Shown here: positions 54,678 to 64,000 of the stretch, in pieces
Numbering within the stretch: the stretch's first letter is position 1
How the letters are laid out: every line of letters begins with the position of its first letter
Origin: Carnobacterium inhibens subsp. inhibens DSM 13024
GTDB taxonomy: Bacteria > Bacillota > Bacilli > Lactobacillales > Carnobacteriaceae
DNA length: 64,000 nt
Direction: 5' to 3'
NCBI RefSeq assembly: GCF_000746825.1
Contig: NZ_JQIV01000006.1
Location: 62,001 to 126,000, forward strand
The notes under the pieces: model-generated
The model's database searches: none
What the model saw: the letters and a program-made list of their open reading frames with translations, nothing else
Told to the model about the DNA's origin: nothing
Made by a program: the position numbers and the translations under genes

Positions 54678-55829
54678 TTGTCAAAAAGAAATGACAACAA
54701 TCAAATACAAAATCATAAAGAAGTCAAAATCCAGCCAACTGATAAAGTTACAGAAAGACAAAAAGAAAAAAAGTTAGTGAAAAGAATTGTACTTAGCATT
54801 ACAGCGGCATTTATTATACTAGTCGTCCTTTTTGGACTAATCGGGTATCAATATGTTACAACTTCCTTAGAGCCATTAGACAAGAATGATCAAACAGAGA
54901 AAATAATTGAAATTCCTACGGGTTCTAGTTCGAAAGATATTGCCCAAATTTTACAAAATAATAACATCATAAAGAGTGCAATCGTATTTAGCTATTACGT
55001 TCGTATGAATAACGAAACAGGATTCCAAGCAGGAAATTATGAATTTTCACCATCGATGTCTCTTGATACAATCATTAGTCAACTTCAAGAAGGTGGTACT
55101 GTTGCTGAATATAAAGGGAATAAAGTATTGGTTAAAGAAGGTATTACAATTGATCAAATTGCTGATGCTATTGCTGCAACTACCGATTACAGTAAAGAAG
55201 ATTTCTTAACTGTCATTAAGGATGAGGCTTTTTTAACTAAAATGAAAACAAACTATCCAGAATTATTAACCTCAGCTTTAGAAGCTGAAGATACTAGATA
55301 TCGTTTAGAAGGATACTTATTTCCTGCTACTTATGATTTTCCAGAAGAGATGTCGTTGGAAGAGTTAGTAGAAAATATGATCAGTAAAATGGATGAAGTA
55401 ATGCAAGAATATTATCCTAAAATTAAAGAATCAAATAGAAATGTACATGATGTTTTAACGATTGCATCATTAGTTGAGCGTGAAGGTTTTACATTAGAAG
55501 ATCGAAAACTAATTGCTGGAGTTTTTAATAATCGCTTAGAAATTAATATGCCTTTACAAACAGATATAGCTGTTCTTTACGCACTAGATGAACATAAAGA
55601 ATATGTATCGAATAATGATGTTGCAGTAGAGTCACCTTACAACCTGTATGTTCATCCTGGATTTGGTCCCGGCCCTGTCGATAGTCCAAGTGCTGATGCA
55701 ATAAAAGCTACACTGGAGCCTACTGAATCAGAGTATTTATACTTTTTAGCAGATATGAGTACAGGGAAAATTTACTATGCGGAGACATACCAACAGCATC
55801 TTGAATACAAAGCTGAATATGTTGACTAA
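54678..55829 (+). CDS. mltG: Endolytic murein transglycosylase MltG
   Basis: A 383-residue YceG-like protein: cytoplasmic charged start, one membrane helix (about residues 33-57, IVLSITAAFIILVVLFGLI), LysM-like/linker region (EIPTGSSSKDIAQILQNNNI) and the catalytic domain with LTIASLVEREG (catalytic Glu), FNNRLEINMPLQTD and SPYNLYVHPGFGPGPVDSPS. It cleaves nascent glycan strands. Start TTG 54678 after AGGAGGG. Confidence 0.95.
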   Translation: MSKRNDNNQIQNHKEVKIQPTDKVTERQKEKKLVKRIVLSITAAFIILVVLFGLIGYQYVTTSLEPLDKNDQTEKIIEIPTGSSSKDIAQILQNNNIIKSAIVFSYYVRMNNETGFQAGNYEFSPSMSLDTIISQLQEGGTVAEYKGNKVLVKEGITIDQIADAIAATTDYSKEDFLTVIKDEAFLTKMKTNYPELLTSALEAEDTRYRLEGYLFPATYDFPEEMSLEELVENMISKMDEVMQEYYPKIKESNRNVHDVLTIASLVEREGFTLEDRKLIAGVFNNRLEINMPLQTDIAVLYALDEHKEYVSNNDVAVESPYNLYVHPGFGPGPVDSPSADAIKATLEPTESEYLYFLADMSTGKIYYAETYQQHLEYKAEYVD

Positions 55830-55858
55830 GAATAGGTTAAATGAATTGCAAAAATGAA

Positions 55859-55898
55859 TTAGAAAAGCATTGGATCATTTGATTCAGTGCTTTTCATA
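55859..55898 (+). terminator. Possible terminator or intergenic hairpin between mltG and udk
   Basis: GAAAAGCATTG..CAGTGCTTTTC forms an imperfect stem; a strong T tail is missing, so read-through into udk is likely. Confidence 0.45.
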
Positions 55899-55915
55899 AG
55901 GAAAGAGGAATAAGT

Positions 55916-56566
55916 ATGACGGACAAAAAGAGACCAATAGTGATTGGGGTTACCGGAGGATCCGGTAGTGGGAAAACTAGTGTAAGTCGTGCAATCTATA
56001 ATCAATTTGCAGGTCATTCTATTTTAATGTTAGAACAAGACTTTTATTATAAAGATCAAAGTGAATTATCGTTTGAAGAACGATTAAAAACAAATTACGA
56101 TCATCCTTTTGCTTTTGATACGGATCTGCTGATCCAACACTTAAAAGATTTAATCAATTACAAAAAGATTCAAAAACCGGTTTATGATTATGCAGCGCAT
56201 ACGAGAAGTGAAGACATCATTATTCAAGAACCCAAAGAAGTTATCATTCTTGAAGGTATCTTAATTTTAGAAGATCCGCGATTAAGAGAGTTAATGGATA
56301 TAAAAGTATACGTGGACACAAATGACGACATACGCATCATCAGACGTATTAAACGGGATATAGAAGAGCGTGGCAGGACATTAGATTCTGTTATTGAGCA
56401 GTACTTAACCGTAGTTAAACCGATGCACCATCAATTTGTAGAACCATCTAAAAAATACGCTGACATCATTATTCCTGAAGGTGGAAGCAACCAAGTGGCG
56501 ATTGATTTGATGACCACTAAAATCAGAAGCATATTGGTACAAGAATTAAATTCTCCAACTAATTAG
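55916..56566 (+). CDS. udk: Uridine kinase
   Basis: A 216-residue P-loop kinase phosphorylating uridine and cytidine. Walker [55 protein letters not shown], and [20 protein letters not shown] (lid). Salvage pathway, cytoplasm. The order mltG-udk-greA is as in Bacillus. Confidence 0.96.
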   Translation: MTDKKRPIVIGVTGGSGSGKTSVSRAIYNQFAGHSILMLEQDFYYKDQSELSFEERLKTNYDHPFAFDTDLLIQHLKDLINYKKIQKPVYDYAAHTRSEDIIIQEPKEVIILEGILILEDPRLRELMDIKVYVDTNDDIRIIRRIKRDIEERGRTLDSVIEQYLTVVKPMHHQFVEPSKKYADIIIPEGGSNQVAIDLMTTKIRSILVQELNSPTN

Positions 56567-56655
56567 GTTAGAGTAGGAATTAAATAAAGCCTAAAAAAGA
56601 TCACCTGAAAAGAATGATAAGCAAGTTAAAAGTTCGAATGAATTCGAATTTTTTG

Positions 56656-56684
56656 TTTACAAATAGAATACAACATGGTATCTT
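56656..56684 (+). promoter_or_regulatory. greA promoter
   Basis: TTTACA (56656-56661), 17 bases, TATCTT (56679-56684) with TGG just before the -10. Confidence 0.5.
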
Positions 56685-56769
56685 GTCAATATTGAAAAGA
56701 TAATTACGCTTTCAACTAAAATAAAGAAAGCAAGAATCAGATATGATTCTAAAAAGGAGACCGTATTAA

Positions 56770-57243
56770 ATGATTGAGAAAGTATATCCAATGACATTAG
56801 AAGGTAAAGCAAAGTTAGAAGAAGAATTAGAATTTCTTAAAACAGTAAAACGTAAAGAAATTGTAGAAAGAATCAAAATTGCACGTAGTTTTGGAGATTT
56901 ATCAGAAAACTCTGAGTATGAATCAGCAAAAGATGAACAAGCTTTTGTTGAGGGAAGAGTAACAACTATCGAAAATATGTTGCGTTTTTCTGAAATTATC
57001 GACAATTCAAATACTGCAAGTGATGAAGTTGCTTTAGGTAGAAAAGTAACATTTATTGAATTACCTGATGGTGAAGAAGAAGAGTATTCAATCGTGGGTA
57101 GTGCGGAAGCAGACCCGTTTGAAGGATTGATTTCGAATGATTCACCTATTGCCAAAGCTTTAATTGGTAAAAAAGTAGGTAGTGAAGTTACTTTAGAAAC
57201 TCCAGGTGGAGACATGTTAATTAAAATTGTAAACATTAGTTAA
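56770..57243 (+). CDS. greA: Transcription elongation factor GreA
   Basis: A 157-residue GreA: N-terminal coiled-coil hairpin ([40 protein letters not shown], with the acidic tip that enters the polymerase secondary channel) and C-terminal FKBP-like domain ([29 protein letters not shown]). It rescues backtracked RNA polymerase. AAAGGAG precedes the ATG. Confidence 0.97.
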   Translation: MIEKVYPMTLEGKAKLEEELEFLKTVKRKEIVERIKIARSFGDLSENSEYESAKDEQAFVEGRVTTIENMLRFSEIIDNSNTASDEVALGRKVTFIELPDGEEEEYSIVGSAEADPFEGLISNDSPIAKALIGKKVGSEVTLETPGGDMLIKIVNIS

Positions 57244-57260
57244 AGCGATTTATCTTTTTT

Positions 57261-57299
57261 AAAATAAAAGCTACTCATTGAGCAGCTTTTATTTTTTTT
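57261..57299 (+). terminator. greA terminator
   Basis: AAAATAAAAGCT..AGCTTTTATTTT stem (12 bp plus an inner CTC/GAG) followed by a T run. Confidence 0.9.
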
Positions 57300-57344
57300 G
57301 AAGTCTACGTCTTTAGTCGTAGGTGCAGCTCATGCTAAAGAGCA

Positions 57345-57372
57345 TTACATAACTACTCAAAAACAGTATACT
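57345..57372 (+). promoter_or_regulatory. Promoter region of liaFSR
   Basis: TTACAT (57345-57350), 16 bases, TATACT (57367-57372). Just upstream, CTACG-TCTTTAGT-CGTAG (57305-57322) is an inverted repeat that might be a LiaR/VraR-type activator site; this is inferred from position. Confidence 0.5.
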
Positions 57373-57401
57373 AGAGAGAAAGAAAGACGCAAGGAGGCTT
57401 A

Positions 57402-58142
57402 ATGGATATGAAAAATAATTGGAAATGGTTCTTATTGGTTGAATCACTATTAATGATCTTTACCTTATATCAACTCGTTAATAATGTGTTTATATTAGGC
57501 ATTTTTGTTCTTGGCAGTTGGTTATTGTTTTTAGGGCGTAATCAACAAAAAAGAAAGAAAAGAACGTATTTATTGATTGGTGTGTTTTTAGCACTATTTG
57601 CATTATTGTCTCTGGGTGGAGTTTGGTATATGTTAATAGTAGCTGTTATCTTTTTTTATCTAACATATGGAAAGTCCGTATCAAAAATGGATACTTTTAA
57701 TTTTCAACAAGCACCATGGAATGAAAAAGAAATGATCGTAGTAGAAACAACGGATAATCTACCCAAAAATGCTAAGCGTTTTAAAAGAAATTGGTTAGGA
57801 AATGAACGAATCGGTAGTACAGTATTTGAATGGGATGATATTAACTTTTCAATTTTTATGGGAGATACGATAGTTGATCTGGGAAATACCATTTTGCCAA
57901 AAAATGATAGCTATATTGTGATTCGAAAAGGTTTTGGGAAAACACGGATTTTGGTTCCAAGTGGAATGGGCATAATGATTGAGCATAGTGCGATCAAAGG
58001 GAAAATTTCTTTCGAGGAACAACATTATATTTTGGATAATGAATCGATTAAAATGTATAGTAAGCAGTATGAGAGCCAAGCTAGAACAATAAAAATCATA
58101 ACGAATGTGTTGGTGGGAGATTTAGAGGTGATCGCTATATGA
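57402..58142 (+). CDS. liaF: LiaF-like membrane regulator of envelope stress
   Basis: A 246-residue protein with four membrane helices in the first 85 residues (WFLLVESLLMIFTLYQLV; VFILGIFVLGSWLLFLG; and two more) and a C-terminal beta-rich domain (GDTIVDLGNTILPKNDSYI; ILVPSGMGIMIEHSAI) characteristic of LiaF. LiaF restrains the LiaS kinase until the envelope is damaged. The stop overlaps the liaS start. Confidence 0.92.
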   Translation: MDMKNNWKWFLLVESLLMIFTLYQLVNNVFILGIFVLGSWLLFLGRNQQKRKKRTYLLIGVFLALFALLSLGGVWYMLIVAVIFFYLTYGKSVSKMDTFNFQQAPWNEKEMIVVETTDNLPKNAKRFKRNWLGNERIGSTVFEWDDINFSIFMGDTIVDLGNTILPKNDSYIVIRKGFGKTRILVPSGMGIMIEHSAIKGKISFEEQHYILDNESIKMYSKQYESQARTIKIITNVLVGDLEVIAI

Positions 58143-59224
58143 AACAAAAAAGAATAACCTCTCTTTTTTTTACCACTAGCATCATCATTTTCATTTTGTT
58201 ATTTGTCATTACAGTAAGCTATAGTTATGCTGTGTCATCTGAAAGCTGGTATTTGGATGTTTTTACTGCCCGTTTCTTTTATATTCCATTTATATGGTAC
58301 TTATTGGCTGCCTCAGTAGCGATTGGTCTAACTGTGTCAACCATTATTTACTATATAAATAAACGGCAGTGGCATCAAATTGAAGAAACGCTCCATCTTC
58401 TGATTGAAGCCAATTATTCAAAAGGTATATTTGAAGAAATGCTCATAAAAAATAAAGAAGACTATTATTTTACTGATGAATTAAATCAATCGCTAGTAGA
58501 TATTCGAGAAAAATTAGTAACTTTAGCAAATGAGGTACAATTAAATAACAATACACCAAATTCTATTAATGGACAAACAAAGGAAGAAATATTAGTGTCA
58601 GAACGTCATAGACTGGCACGTGAGCTGCATGACTCAGTCAGTCAACAATTGTTTGCAGCTATGATGATGCTTTCCGCTCTAAATGAACAAATGGACGAAT
58701 CAAAGGGCGCTCTGCAAAAACAAGTAAGACTAATAGAATCGATTGTAAATGAAGCACAATCAGAGATGCGCGCGCTATTACTTCATTTAAGACCGGTTAA
58801 TTTAGAAGGAAAATCATTGAAAAAAGGAATTGAACAACTCTTAAATGAGCTTCGAACTAAAATACAAATTGAAATGAAATGGGATATCGAAGATGTTTGT
58901 TTAACCAATGGGATAGAAGACCATCTTTTCCGAATCGTTCAAGAATTACTTTCCAATACATTACGTCATTCAAAAGCAAAAGAGTTAGAAGTCTATTTAC
59001 ATGTTATTGACCAATCTGTATTGTTAAGAGTAATCGATGATGGAATTGGATTTAATACAGAAGAAAGTAAAGCTGGAAATTATGGCTTGCAGAATATTAA
59101 GGAACGTGTATTAGGTATGGGCGGAACATGTAAAATTATTAGTTTTAAAAATAAGGGAACAAGTATTGAAATTAAAATACCACTGATGAATAAAATTGAA
59201 AAAGGGGAGGTATACAATGATTAA
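58139..59224 (+). CDS. liaS: LiaS/VraS-like sensor histidine kinase
   Basis: A 361-residue NarL-type kinase: two membrane helices (about residues 10-30 and 45-70) with a very short extracellular loop, as in intramembrane-sensing kinases; HisKA_3 with the phospho-acceptor [17 protein letters not shown]; HATPase with [19 protein letters not shown] and DDGIGFN. It starts four bases before the end of liaF and overlaps liaR by eight bases. Confidence 0.94.
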   Translation: MKQKRITSLFFTTSIIIFILLFVITVSYSYAVSSESWYLDVFTARFFYIPFIWYLLAASVAIGLTVSTIIYYINKRQWHQIEETLHLLIEANYSKGIFEEMLIKNKEDYYFTDELNQSLVDIREKLVTLANEVQLNNNTPNSINGQTKEEILVSERHRLARELHDSVSQQLFAAMMMLSALNEQMDESKGALQKQVRLIESIVNEAQSEMRALLLHLRPVNLEGKSLKKGIEQLLNELRTKIQIEMKWDIEDVCLTNGIEDHLFRIVQELLSNTLRHSKAKELEVYLHVIDQSVLLRVIDDGIGFNTEESKAGNYGLQNIKERVLGMGGTCKIISFKNKGTSIEIKIPLMNKIEKGEVYND

Positions 59225-59849
59225 GGTACTATTGATTGATGATCATGAAATGGTTCGATTAGGTGTTTCTTCTTACTTGTCTATCCAAAGTGATATAGAA
59301 GTCATAGGAGAAGCTGAAAACGGTAAAATTGGTTATGAAAAAGCAATAGAGCTGCGTCCAGATGTTATCTTGATGGATTTGGTTATGGATGTCATGGATG
59401 GAATCGAGTCAACAAAAGCTATTATGAAGGAATGGCCAGATGCTAAAATTGTTATCGTAACAAGCTTTATTGATGATGAGAAAGTCTATCCAGCATTAGA
59501 AGCGGGGGCATCAAGTTATATCTTGAAAACCTCTACAGCAAGCACCATTGCTAATGCCATTCGTTCTACATATAAAGGAGAAACGATTCTTGAACCTGAA
59601 GTTACAGGGAAAATGATGGAACGTTTGACTAAAAAACAAGTTCGTCAGTTACATGAAGATTTAACGAACCGTGAACAAGAAATTTTGATGTTGATCGCAC
59701 AAGGAAATTCGAACCAAGAAATTGCAGATGCTCTTTTTATTACGCTTAAAACGGTTAAAACGCATGTGTCAAATATTTTGGCTAAGTTGGAAGTAGATGA
59801 TCGCACACAAGCTGCTATTTATGCCTTTAAACATCATCTCATTGAATAA
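59217..59849 (+). CDS. liaR: LiaR/VraR-like response regulator
   Basis: A 210-residue NarL/FixJ regulator: receiver domain with [12 protein letters not shown] and the phospho-acceptor in [14 protein letters not shown], then LuxR-type HTH ([35 protein letters not shown]). ATG 59217 follows GGGAGG; a longer frame to 59196 lies inside liaS. Expected to activate cell-envelope genes including its own operon. Confidence 0.95.
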   Translation: MIKVLLIDDHEMVRLGVSSYLSIQSDIEVIGEAENGKIGYEKAIELRPDVILMDLVMDVMDGIESTKAIMKEWPDAKIVIVTSFIDDEKVYPALEAGASSYILKTSTASTIANAIRSTYKGETILEPEVTGKMMERLTKKQVRQLHEDLTNREQEILMLIAQGNSNQEIADALFITLKTVKTHVSNILAKLEVDDRTQAAIYAFKHHLIE

Positions 59850-59871
59850 AAGTAAACGCTGGTTAGATTAG

Positions 59872-59901
59872 TTAAAGTAAATTAAAGTAAATTAAAGTAG
59901 A
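59872..59901. repeat. Three 10-bp tandem repeats upstream of the RCK gene
   Basis: TTAAAGTAAA, TTAAAGTAAA and TTAAAGTAGA follow directly one after another, about one helical turn each, immediately before the ribosome site of the next gene. Confidence 0.7.
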
Positions 59902-59919
59902 AGAAAAGTTGGTGAAGAG

Positions 59920-60579
59920 ATGAAGAAGAATTTCGCAATTATCGGATTAGGTCGTTTTGGCAGCAGTATCTGTCGAACTCTCGTAGAAAGTGGACATGAT
60001 GTATTGGCAATTGATTCTAATGAAGATAGGGTAAATGAGTACATGAATATAGCGACTCATGCAGTAGTGGCTAATGCTCAAGATGAAAGTGTGTTAAGGT
60101 CATTAGGAATTCGAAATTTTGATCACGTTATAATAGCGATAGGTGAAGATATTCAAGCCAGTATTTTAACAACGTTAATGATTAAAGAAATGGGTAATCC
60201 TTATATCACAGCTAAAGCACAAAATGAATATCACGGAAAAGTATTAGAAAAAATAGGGGCAGATTATGTCGTTCATCCTGAAAGAGATATGGGAATTCGG
60301 ATTGGTCACCATTTGGTTTCAAATAATGTTGTGGATTACCTTGAATTATCGGATAAATACTCATTAGTTGAGTTAAAAGTAACCAATCCAAAGTTCTTCG
60401 ATAAAACACTTCTTGAATTGGATTTCAGAAAACGATTTGGGTTAAATGTTATTGGTATTCGAAGAGGACAAGAGATGATTATATCTCCGGCTGCTGAGGC
60501 AATCATTCGAGTGGACGATACACTAATGGTTGTGGGTGGAAACAAAGAAATTGACTGGTTAGAAAACCAAATGCCTTAA
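59920..60579 (+). CDS. KtrA/TrkA-type potassium channel regulatory (RCK) protein
   Basis: A 219-residue protein: RCK_N domain with NAD/ATP motif FAIIGLGRFGSSICRTL and the second-strand acid LAIDSNEDRV, and RCK_C domain from about residue 135 (DYLELSDKYSLVELKVTNPK; IRVDDTLMVVGGNKEID). It gates a Ktr potassium channel; no ktrB gene is in the window, so the partner is elsewhere, as with KtrC in Bacillus. Start ATG 59920 after GGTGAAGAG. Confidence 0.93.
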   Translation: MKKNFAIIGLGRFGSSICRTLVESGHDVLAIDSNEDRVNEYMNIATHAVVANAQDESVLRSLGIRNFDHVIIAIGEDIQASILTTLMIKEMGNPYITAKAQNEYHGKVLEKIGADYVVHPERDMGIRIGHHLVSNNVVDYLELSDKYSLVELKVTNPKFFDKTLLELDFRKRFGLNVIGIRRGQEMIISPAAEAIIRVDDTLMVVGGNKEIDWLENQMP

Positions 60580-60660
60580 GAAGACCGGTTTATTAGCGTC
60601 AAAATATGCCGTTGAATCGTTAAATATGTTAATATTAATAAGGATGATAAGTTCTTATGA

Positions 60661-60698
60661 GAGGAGGATTCACAGAACTGGTTTCTGTGAAACTTACT
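60661..60698 (+). promoter_or_regulatory. Ribosome site separated from its start by a small hairpin
   Basis: GAGGAGG (60661-60667) is 31 bases from ATG 60699. CACAGAA (60671-60677) pairs exactly with TTCTGTG (60683-60689), which would shorten the effective distance to about 12. Confidence 0.6.
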
Positions 60699-60995
60699 AT
60701 GAAAATTGATATAACAGAAAGTGCAAGAGAATGGTTTGAAAATGAGGTTGGACTTAAAAAAGGCAGTGGAGTAAGGTTTTCAGGTAAAGTATATGGAAAC
60801 ACGGAAGTACACGAAGGCTTTTCAGTGGGTATGGAAGTAGGACAACCAAGTGATATTTTAGCTGAAACAACGATTAATGGAATCATTTATTTTATTGACA
60901 AGCATGATGAATGGTTTTTTAGTGGATATGATTTGCAAGTTAGTTTTGATAAAAAACGAGATGAACCGATTTATCACTTTATTGAACAAAAATAA
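60699..60995 (+). CDS. HesB/YneR-like iron-sulfur biosynthesis domain protein
   Basis: A 98-residue HesB-like fold protein similar to Bacillus YneR: MKIDITESAREWFENEVGLK, GVRFSGKVYGNTEVHEGFSV and FIDKHDEWFFSGYDLQVSF. It lacks the three cysteines of IscA-type scaffolds, so it probably does not hold an Fe-S cluster. ATG 60699 fits homologue N-termini; a longer frame begins at 60657. The region between a strong GAGGAGG and the start folds into a hairpin. Confidence 0.8.
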   Translation: MKIDITESAREWFENEVGLKKGSGVRFSGKVYGNTEVHEGFSVGMEVGQPSDILAETTINGIIYFIDKHDEWFFSGYDLQVSFDKKRDEPIYHFIEQK

Positions 60996-61042
60996 AAAAA
61001 GCCGTTTACAACATCCTTAAGAGTGTTGTAAACGGCTTTTTT
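60994..61042. terminator. Bidirectional terminator between the HesB-like gene and rnjA
   Basis: AAAAAAGCCGTTTACAACA / TGTTGTAAACGGCTTTTTT, 19-base near-perfect arms with T tracts both ways; 4 bases before the rnjA stop. Confidence 0.94.
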
Positions 61043-61045
61043 CGA

Positions 61046-62716
61046 CTAAACCGGCATAATAACTGGTAAAATCATTGGGTGACGTTCAGTACGTTCATAT
61101 AAGAAAGGTTTTAAGCTCTCAATAATCGTATTTTTTAATGATTGTTCGGTTACTTTATCATTTGCTAAACTTTTATTTAAACTTTTTGTCATCACTTGCT
61201 GTGCATCATTTATCAATTCTCCTGATTCACGCATATAGATAAATCCACGAGAAAGAATATCTGGACCAGCTAAGACTTCTTTTGATTTGTAATCGATCGT
61301 GACAACCACAACCACTAGACCTTCTTCAGATAAAAGTTTGCGATCTCGTAATACGACATTACCAATATCGCCGATCCCTTTACCATCTACATACACATCT
61401 CCAGCTTCGAAATGACCAGCTTCTCTAGCACTATCAGCTGTCAGAGCAATAACATCTCCATTATCTAAGATGAAAGAATTTTCTTTAGGTATTCCTACTA
61501 ATTCAGCAAGTCCAGCATGAATTTTTTGCATTCTGTACTCACCGTGGACAGGAATAAAGTATTTAGGTTTCATTAAACGGAGCATCAATTTTTGTTCTTG
61601 TTGACCACCATGTCCAGAAGTATGAACATTATTTACTCGTCCATGAATAACATTTGCACCAGCTTCAGAAAGTAAATTAATCAGACGATTTACACTTGAA
61701 GTGTTTCCTGGAATAGGAGAGCTTGAAAAGATAACTGTATCTCCAGGCTGAATAGAGATTTGACGATGGGTACCGTTAGCAATACGGCTTAAAGCTGCCA
61801 TCGGTTCTCCCTGAGATCCAGTACATAGAATAATGCTTTCCTTTGCAGGAAGACGATTAATTTCTCTAGGTTCAATAAATGTTTCTTCTGGAGCTGTAAT
61901 ATAGCCTAATTGACGGCCAGTTGTAACAGAAGATTCCATACTGCGACCAAAAACAGCTATTTTTCGTTCTGTTTTAATCGCTGCATTTGCAACTTGTTGC
62001 AAACGAGAAATGTTAGAAGCAAAAGTAGCAAAAATAATACGTCCTTCTACTTTTTGCATGATACTCGTAATGGATTCTCCAACAACTTGTTCAGATTTAG
62101 TGAAAGTAGGCACTTCAGCATTTGTACTATCTGAAAGTAAAGCTAATACACCTTCATCACCGATTTTAGCCATCCGATGCAAATTCGCAGGTTCTCCAAC
62201 TGGAGTAAAGTCAAATTTATAATCACCAGTCAATACAATGTTGCCTGGTGGAGTTTTAACAACAATACCAAAAGCTTCGGGAATACTGTGTGTTGTTCTG
62301 AAGAAACTTACGCTTGTTTTACGGAACTTAATCACATCATCTTCACCAATCTCATGTAATTCAGTATCACGTAATAAACCGTGTTCAGTTAATTTATTGC
62401 GAATCAAAGCTGAAGCAAGTGGTCCAGCATAGATAGGAATATTAGCTTGTCTTAATAGGAAAGGAATACCGCCAATATGATCTTCATGTCCATGTGTGAT
62501 CACTAAAGCTTTTACTTTATGGATATTTTGAACGATATAACTGTAATCTGGAATGACATAGTCGATACCTAATAAATCATCTTCAGGGAACTTAATACCT
62601 GCGTCAATAATAATGATCTCATCTTGAAATTGAACACCATAGGTATTTTTACCAATTTCCCCTAAACCCCCAATGGCAAAGACAGCAGCTTCATTATTTT
62701 TTATAGAAGGTTTCAT
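61046..62716 (-). CDS. rnjA: Ribonuclease J1
   Basis: A 556-residue metallo-beta-lactamase/beta-CASP nuclease with 5'-exonuclease and endonuclease activity on mRNA and 16S precursor. Metal motif [12 protein letters not shown] (about 73-84), [22 protein letters not shown], and beta-CASP motifs including [13 protein letters not shown] and [10 protein letters not shown] with [10 protein letters not shown]. RNase J1 rather than J2 is indicated by position after rpoY, as in Bacillus; its start codon overlaps the rpoY stop by one base. Confidence 0.95.
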   Translation of the reverse strand: MKPSIKNNEAAVFAIGGLGEIGKNTYGVQFQDEIIIIDAGIKFPEDDLLGIDYVIPDYSYIVQNIHKVKALVITHGHEDHIGGIPFLLRQANIPIYAGPLASALIRNKLTEHGLLRDTELHEIGEDDVIKFRKTSVSFFRTTHSIPEAFGIVVKTPPGNIVLTGDYKFDFTPVGEPANLHRMAKIGDEGVLALLSDSTNAEVPTFTKSEQVVGESITSIMQKVEGRIIFATFASNISRLQQVANAAIKTERKIAVFGRSMESSVTTGRQLGYITAPEETFIEPREINRLPAKESIILCTGSQGEPMAALSRIANGTHRQISIQPGDTVIFSSSPIPGNTSSVNRLINLLSEAGANVIHGRVNNVHTSGHGGQQEQKLMLRLMKPKYFIPVHGEYRMQKIHAGLAELVGIPKENSFILDNGDVIALTADSAREAGHFEAGDVYVDGKGIGDIGNVVLRDRKLLSEEGLVVVVVTIDYKSKEVLAGPDILSRGFIYMRESGELINDAQQVMTKSLNKSLANDKVTEQSLKNTIIESLKPFLYERTERHPMILPVIMPV

Positions 62717-62931
62717 TAGTTAAACTCCGTTAACTTGAAATCTGGACTATTTTGTTCATATTCAAGATACTTTCCATCAATTTGTTGAACAAATTCAATA
62801 TTGTAGGGGGTATTTTGTTCAACTATTGCTCGTGCTGCAACAACTGTTTCAGCTTCCAAATAAAGAGTTTTAGTGTCTTCTCTTTTGGGGTTTCTTAATT
62901 TTGTTTCTTGATAATTAACTTTAAAAATCAT
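62716..62931 (-). CDS. rpoY: RNA polymerase epsilon subunit RpoY
   Basis: A 71-residue RpoY/YkzG (DUF1447) protein ([49 protein letters not shown]), a small accessory subunit of Firmicutes RNA polymerase. Operon rpoY-rnjA with a 1-base overlap (TAATG), so the two are translationally coupled. AGAGGAGAG precedes the ATG. Confidence 0.95.
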   Translation of the reverse strand: MIFKVNYQETKLRNPKREDTKTLYLEAETVVAARAIVEQNTPYNIEFVQQIDGKYLEYEQNSPDFKLTEFN

Positions 62932-63431
62932 TTAATTCTCTCCTCTTTATACGTTCGTTCTTTATTGAAGAACGTCAAATTATTTTTATGAAAAATTGGT
63001 GAAGTGTTTTGCATTACGAAAAATCAACCAGTGAAGGACTTTCAGTGGTGATTAAACGAAAACCACGTCAGTTTAATTCCTTAACATGAATGTAAAGCTG
63101 CTAGAAACAAATTCTGATCCATTCTTTTATTCAGTTTAGTATTTTTCCCGAACGAGTGGTTGTGGTAAGTACACAACAGCTATTATTATTTTAACATAAT
63201 TCATTAATTAAGTATAGAAAGTTAGTTGTTTGGAGATTGACAGGTTAAATTTGCTAAACGATATAAAAAAATTAGAAGTTTGCCCTTCATTATAAAAAAT
63301 ATGCTATAGTAAAATAGATATTTTTTTGTGCGGTATATTAAATAAATAATTGAGTAATAAGATTCATTATATTTGATAGCTATAAACAAAAAAACTGTAA
63401 GGTATCTATTATATTTTAAGGAGATGAGAAA
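62932..63431. other. Divergent intergenic region of rpoY-rnjA and the ABC exporter gene
   Basis: 500 bases without a gene. Near rpoY, CGTTCTT-TATTG-AAGAACG (62956-62974) forms a hairpin just upstream of the ribosome site. TTGTG-GTAAGTA-CACAA (about 63159-63175) is another inverted repeat in the presumed rpoY leader. On the + strand TGCTATAGT (about 63302-63310) is an extended -10 with TTGCCC 19 bases before, a possible promoter for the ABC gene with a 110-base leader. Confidence 0.5.
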
Positions 63432-64000
63432 ATGAATTTAATGTGGAGATATACTATGAAATATAAAAAATTAGTATTCTTAAATTTTTTATGTGTTTTT
63501 GGGTTTATCCTGATTGAATTAGGGCTGCCCACATTATTGGCTCAGCTGATCAATAAAGGGTTGATGTTTAATGACTTTGATGTCGTAACTTACTATGGGA
63601 AATGGATGCTTGTTATTTCTGTGATCGGGTTGTTTGGATTAATTGGCTTGGCATATACCGTTAGTAAAATTACTACAAGGATCGTTCAAGATATCCGTAA
63701 TGATATCTTTGAAAAAGTTCAGTCTTTTTCTCATAAAGAATACAATGAATTTGGCGTCTCATCTTTAGTAACACGTACAACAAATGATGCTTTCCAGATA
63801 ATGGTGTTTTTACAGATGGTACTTCGGATAGGAATGATGACGCCGCTTATGTTCATTTCTAGTTTTGTGATGATCGTGCGTACAAGTCCGTCATTATCTT
63901 ATATCGTGTTGATTGCGGTTCCTTTTCTCTTAGGAAGTGTTTATTTTATAGGAAAGTATTCAGGTCCGTTATCCAATAAACAACAAACAAATTTAGATGA
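63432..64000 (+). CDS. ABC exporter, permease part (incomplete)
   Basis: The frame from ATG 63432 (after AAGGAGATGAG) is open to the window edge, giving 189 residues: MNLMWRYTMKYKKLVFLNFL, then membrane helices (FLCVFGFILIELGLPTLLAQ; MLVISVIGLFGLIGLAYTV) and RIVQDIRNDIFEKVQSFSHK, EFGVSSLVTRTTNDAFQIMV. This is the type I exporter transmembrane domain of LmrA/YheH-like half-transporters; the ATPase domain lies beyond the window. Substrate unknown (multidrug or lipid export are possible). Confidence 0.88.
   Translation, partial: MNLMWRYTMKYKKLVFLNFLCVFGFILIELGLPTLLAQLINKGLMFNDFDVVTYYGKWMLVISVIGLFGLIGLAYTVSKITTRIVQDIRNDIFEKVQSFSHKEYNEFGVSSLVTRTTNDAFQIMVFLQMVLRIGMMTPLMFISSFVMIVRTSPSLSYIVLIAVPFLLGSVYFIGKYSGPLSNKQQTNLD

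Overview
The window looks like a low-GC Gram-positive chromosome segment from the Lactobacillales, most probably a carnobacterium or close relative. This is inferred from the AT-rich composition, AGGAGG-type ribosome sites, three T-box leaders, a bifunctional GshF, DUF1831, IreB, RpoY and a Bacillus-like order of conserved blocks. No rRNA, tRNA, CRISPR array, intact prophage or insertion sequence was seen. Almost everything is core housekeeping DNA; the accessory-looking part is about 3.2-6.8 kb.

Layout. 0-5.2 kb: Nudix hydrolase end, MTA/SAH nucleosidase (mtnN), two acetyltransferases, YueI, a decayed siderophore-binding protein, a UPF0637 protein and luxS, with perfect-palindrome terminators overlapping stop codons. 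5.2-7.6 kb: rpsD with its leader, plus a 1.2-kb region bounded by a second, degenerate copy of the rpsD 3' end and terminator; it carries two small genes and looks like an integration scar. 7.6-14.3 kb: fRMsr, ezrA, the desulfurase/thiI pair and an amidohydrolase. 14.3-21.7 kb: rex with its own Rex operator, tpx, T-box valS, folC, a HAD phosphatase and radC. 21.7-23.5 kb: four near-identical cold-shock genes, each with its own promoter, long leader and terminator. 23.8-27.9 kb: mreBCD-minCD. 27.9-31.2 kb: an amino-acid ABC transporter behind a T-box whose specifier reads CAC (His). 31.3-34.9 kb: L21 leader, rplU-prp-rpmA, ytxK-ackA. 35-37.5 kb: usp, a small membrane protein, 6S RNA and rarA. 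37.8-41.8 kb: a coiled-coil membrane protein, a MazG-like protein and gshF. 41.9-48.2 kb: desulfurase, DUF1831, mnmA, TPR protein and recD2. 48.2-57.3 kb: lipid kinase, YitT, T-box alaS, ireB-ruvX-DUF1292, mltG, udk and greA. 57.4-62.9 kb: liaFSR, ktrA-type RCK protein, HesB-like protein and the rpoY-rnjA operon. The window ends inside an ABC exporter gene.

How the genes fit together. mtnN and luxS are the two enzymes of S-adenosylhomocysteine recycling and AI-2 formation. Each of two cysteine desulfurases sits near a tRNA thiolase (thiI or mnmA). Thiol and redox functions recur: fRMsr, rex, tpx, gshF. Shape and division functions form another theme: ezrA, mreBCD, minCD, mltG and the LiaFSR envelope-stress system. 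The strongest unusual signals are the rpsD-end duplication, the stop-codon palindromes, hairpins over or beside the radC and HesB-like ribosome sites, the alaS T-box with a weak terminator, and the homogenised csp array.
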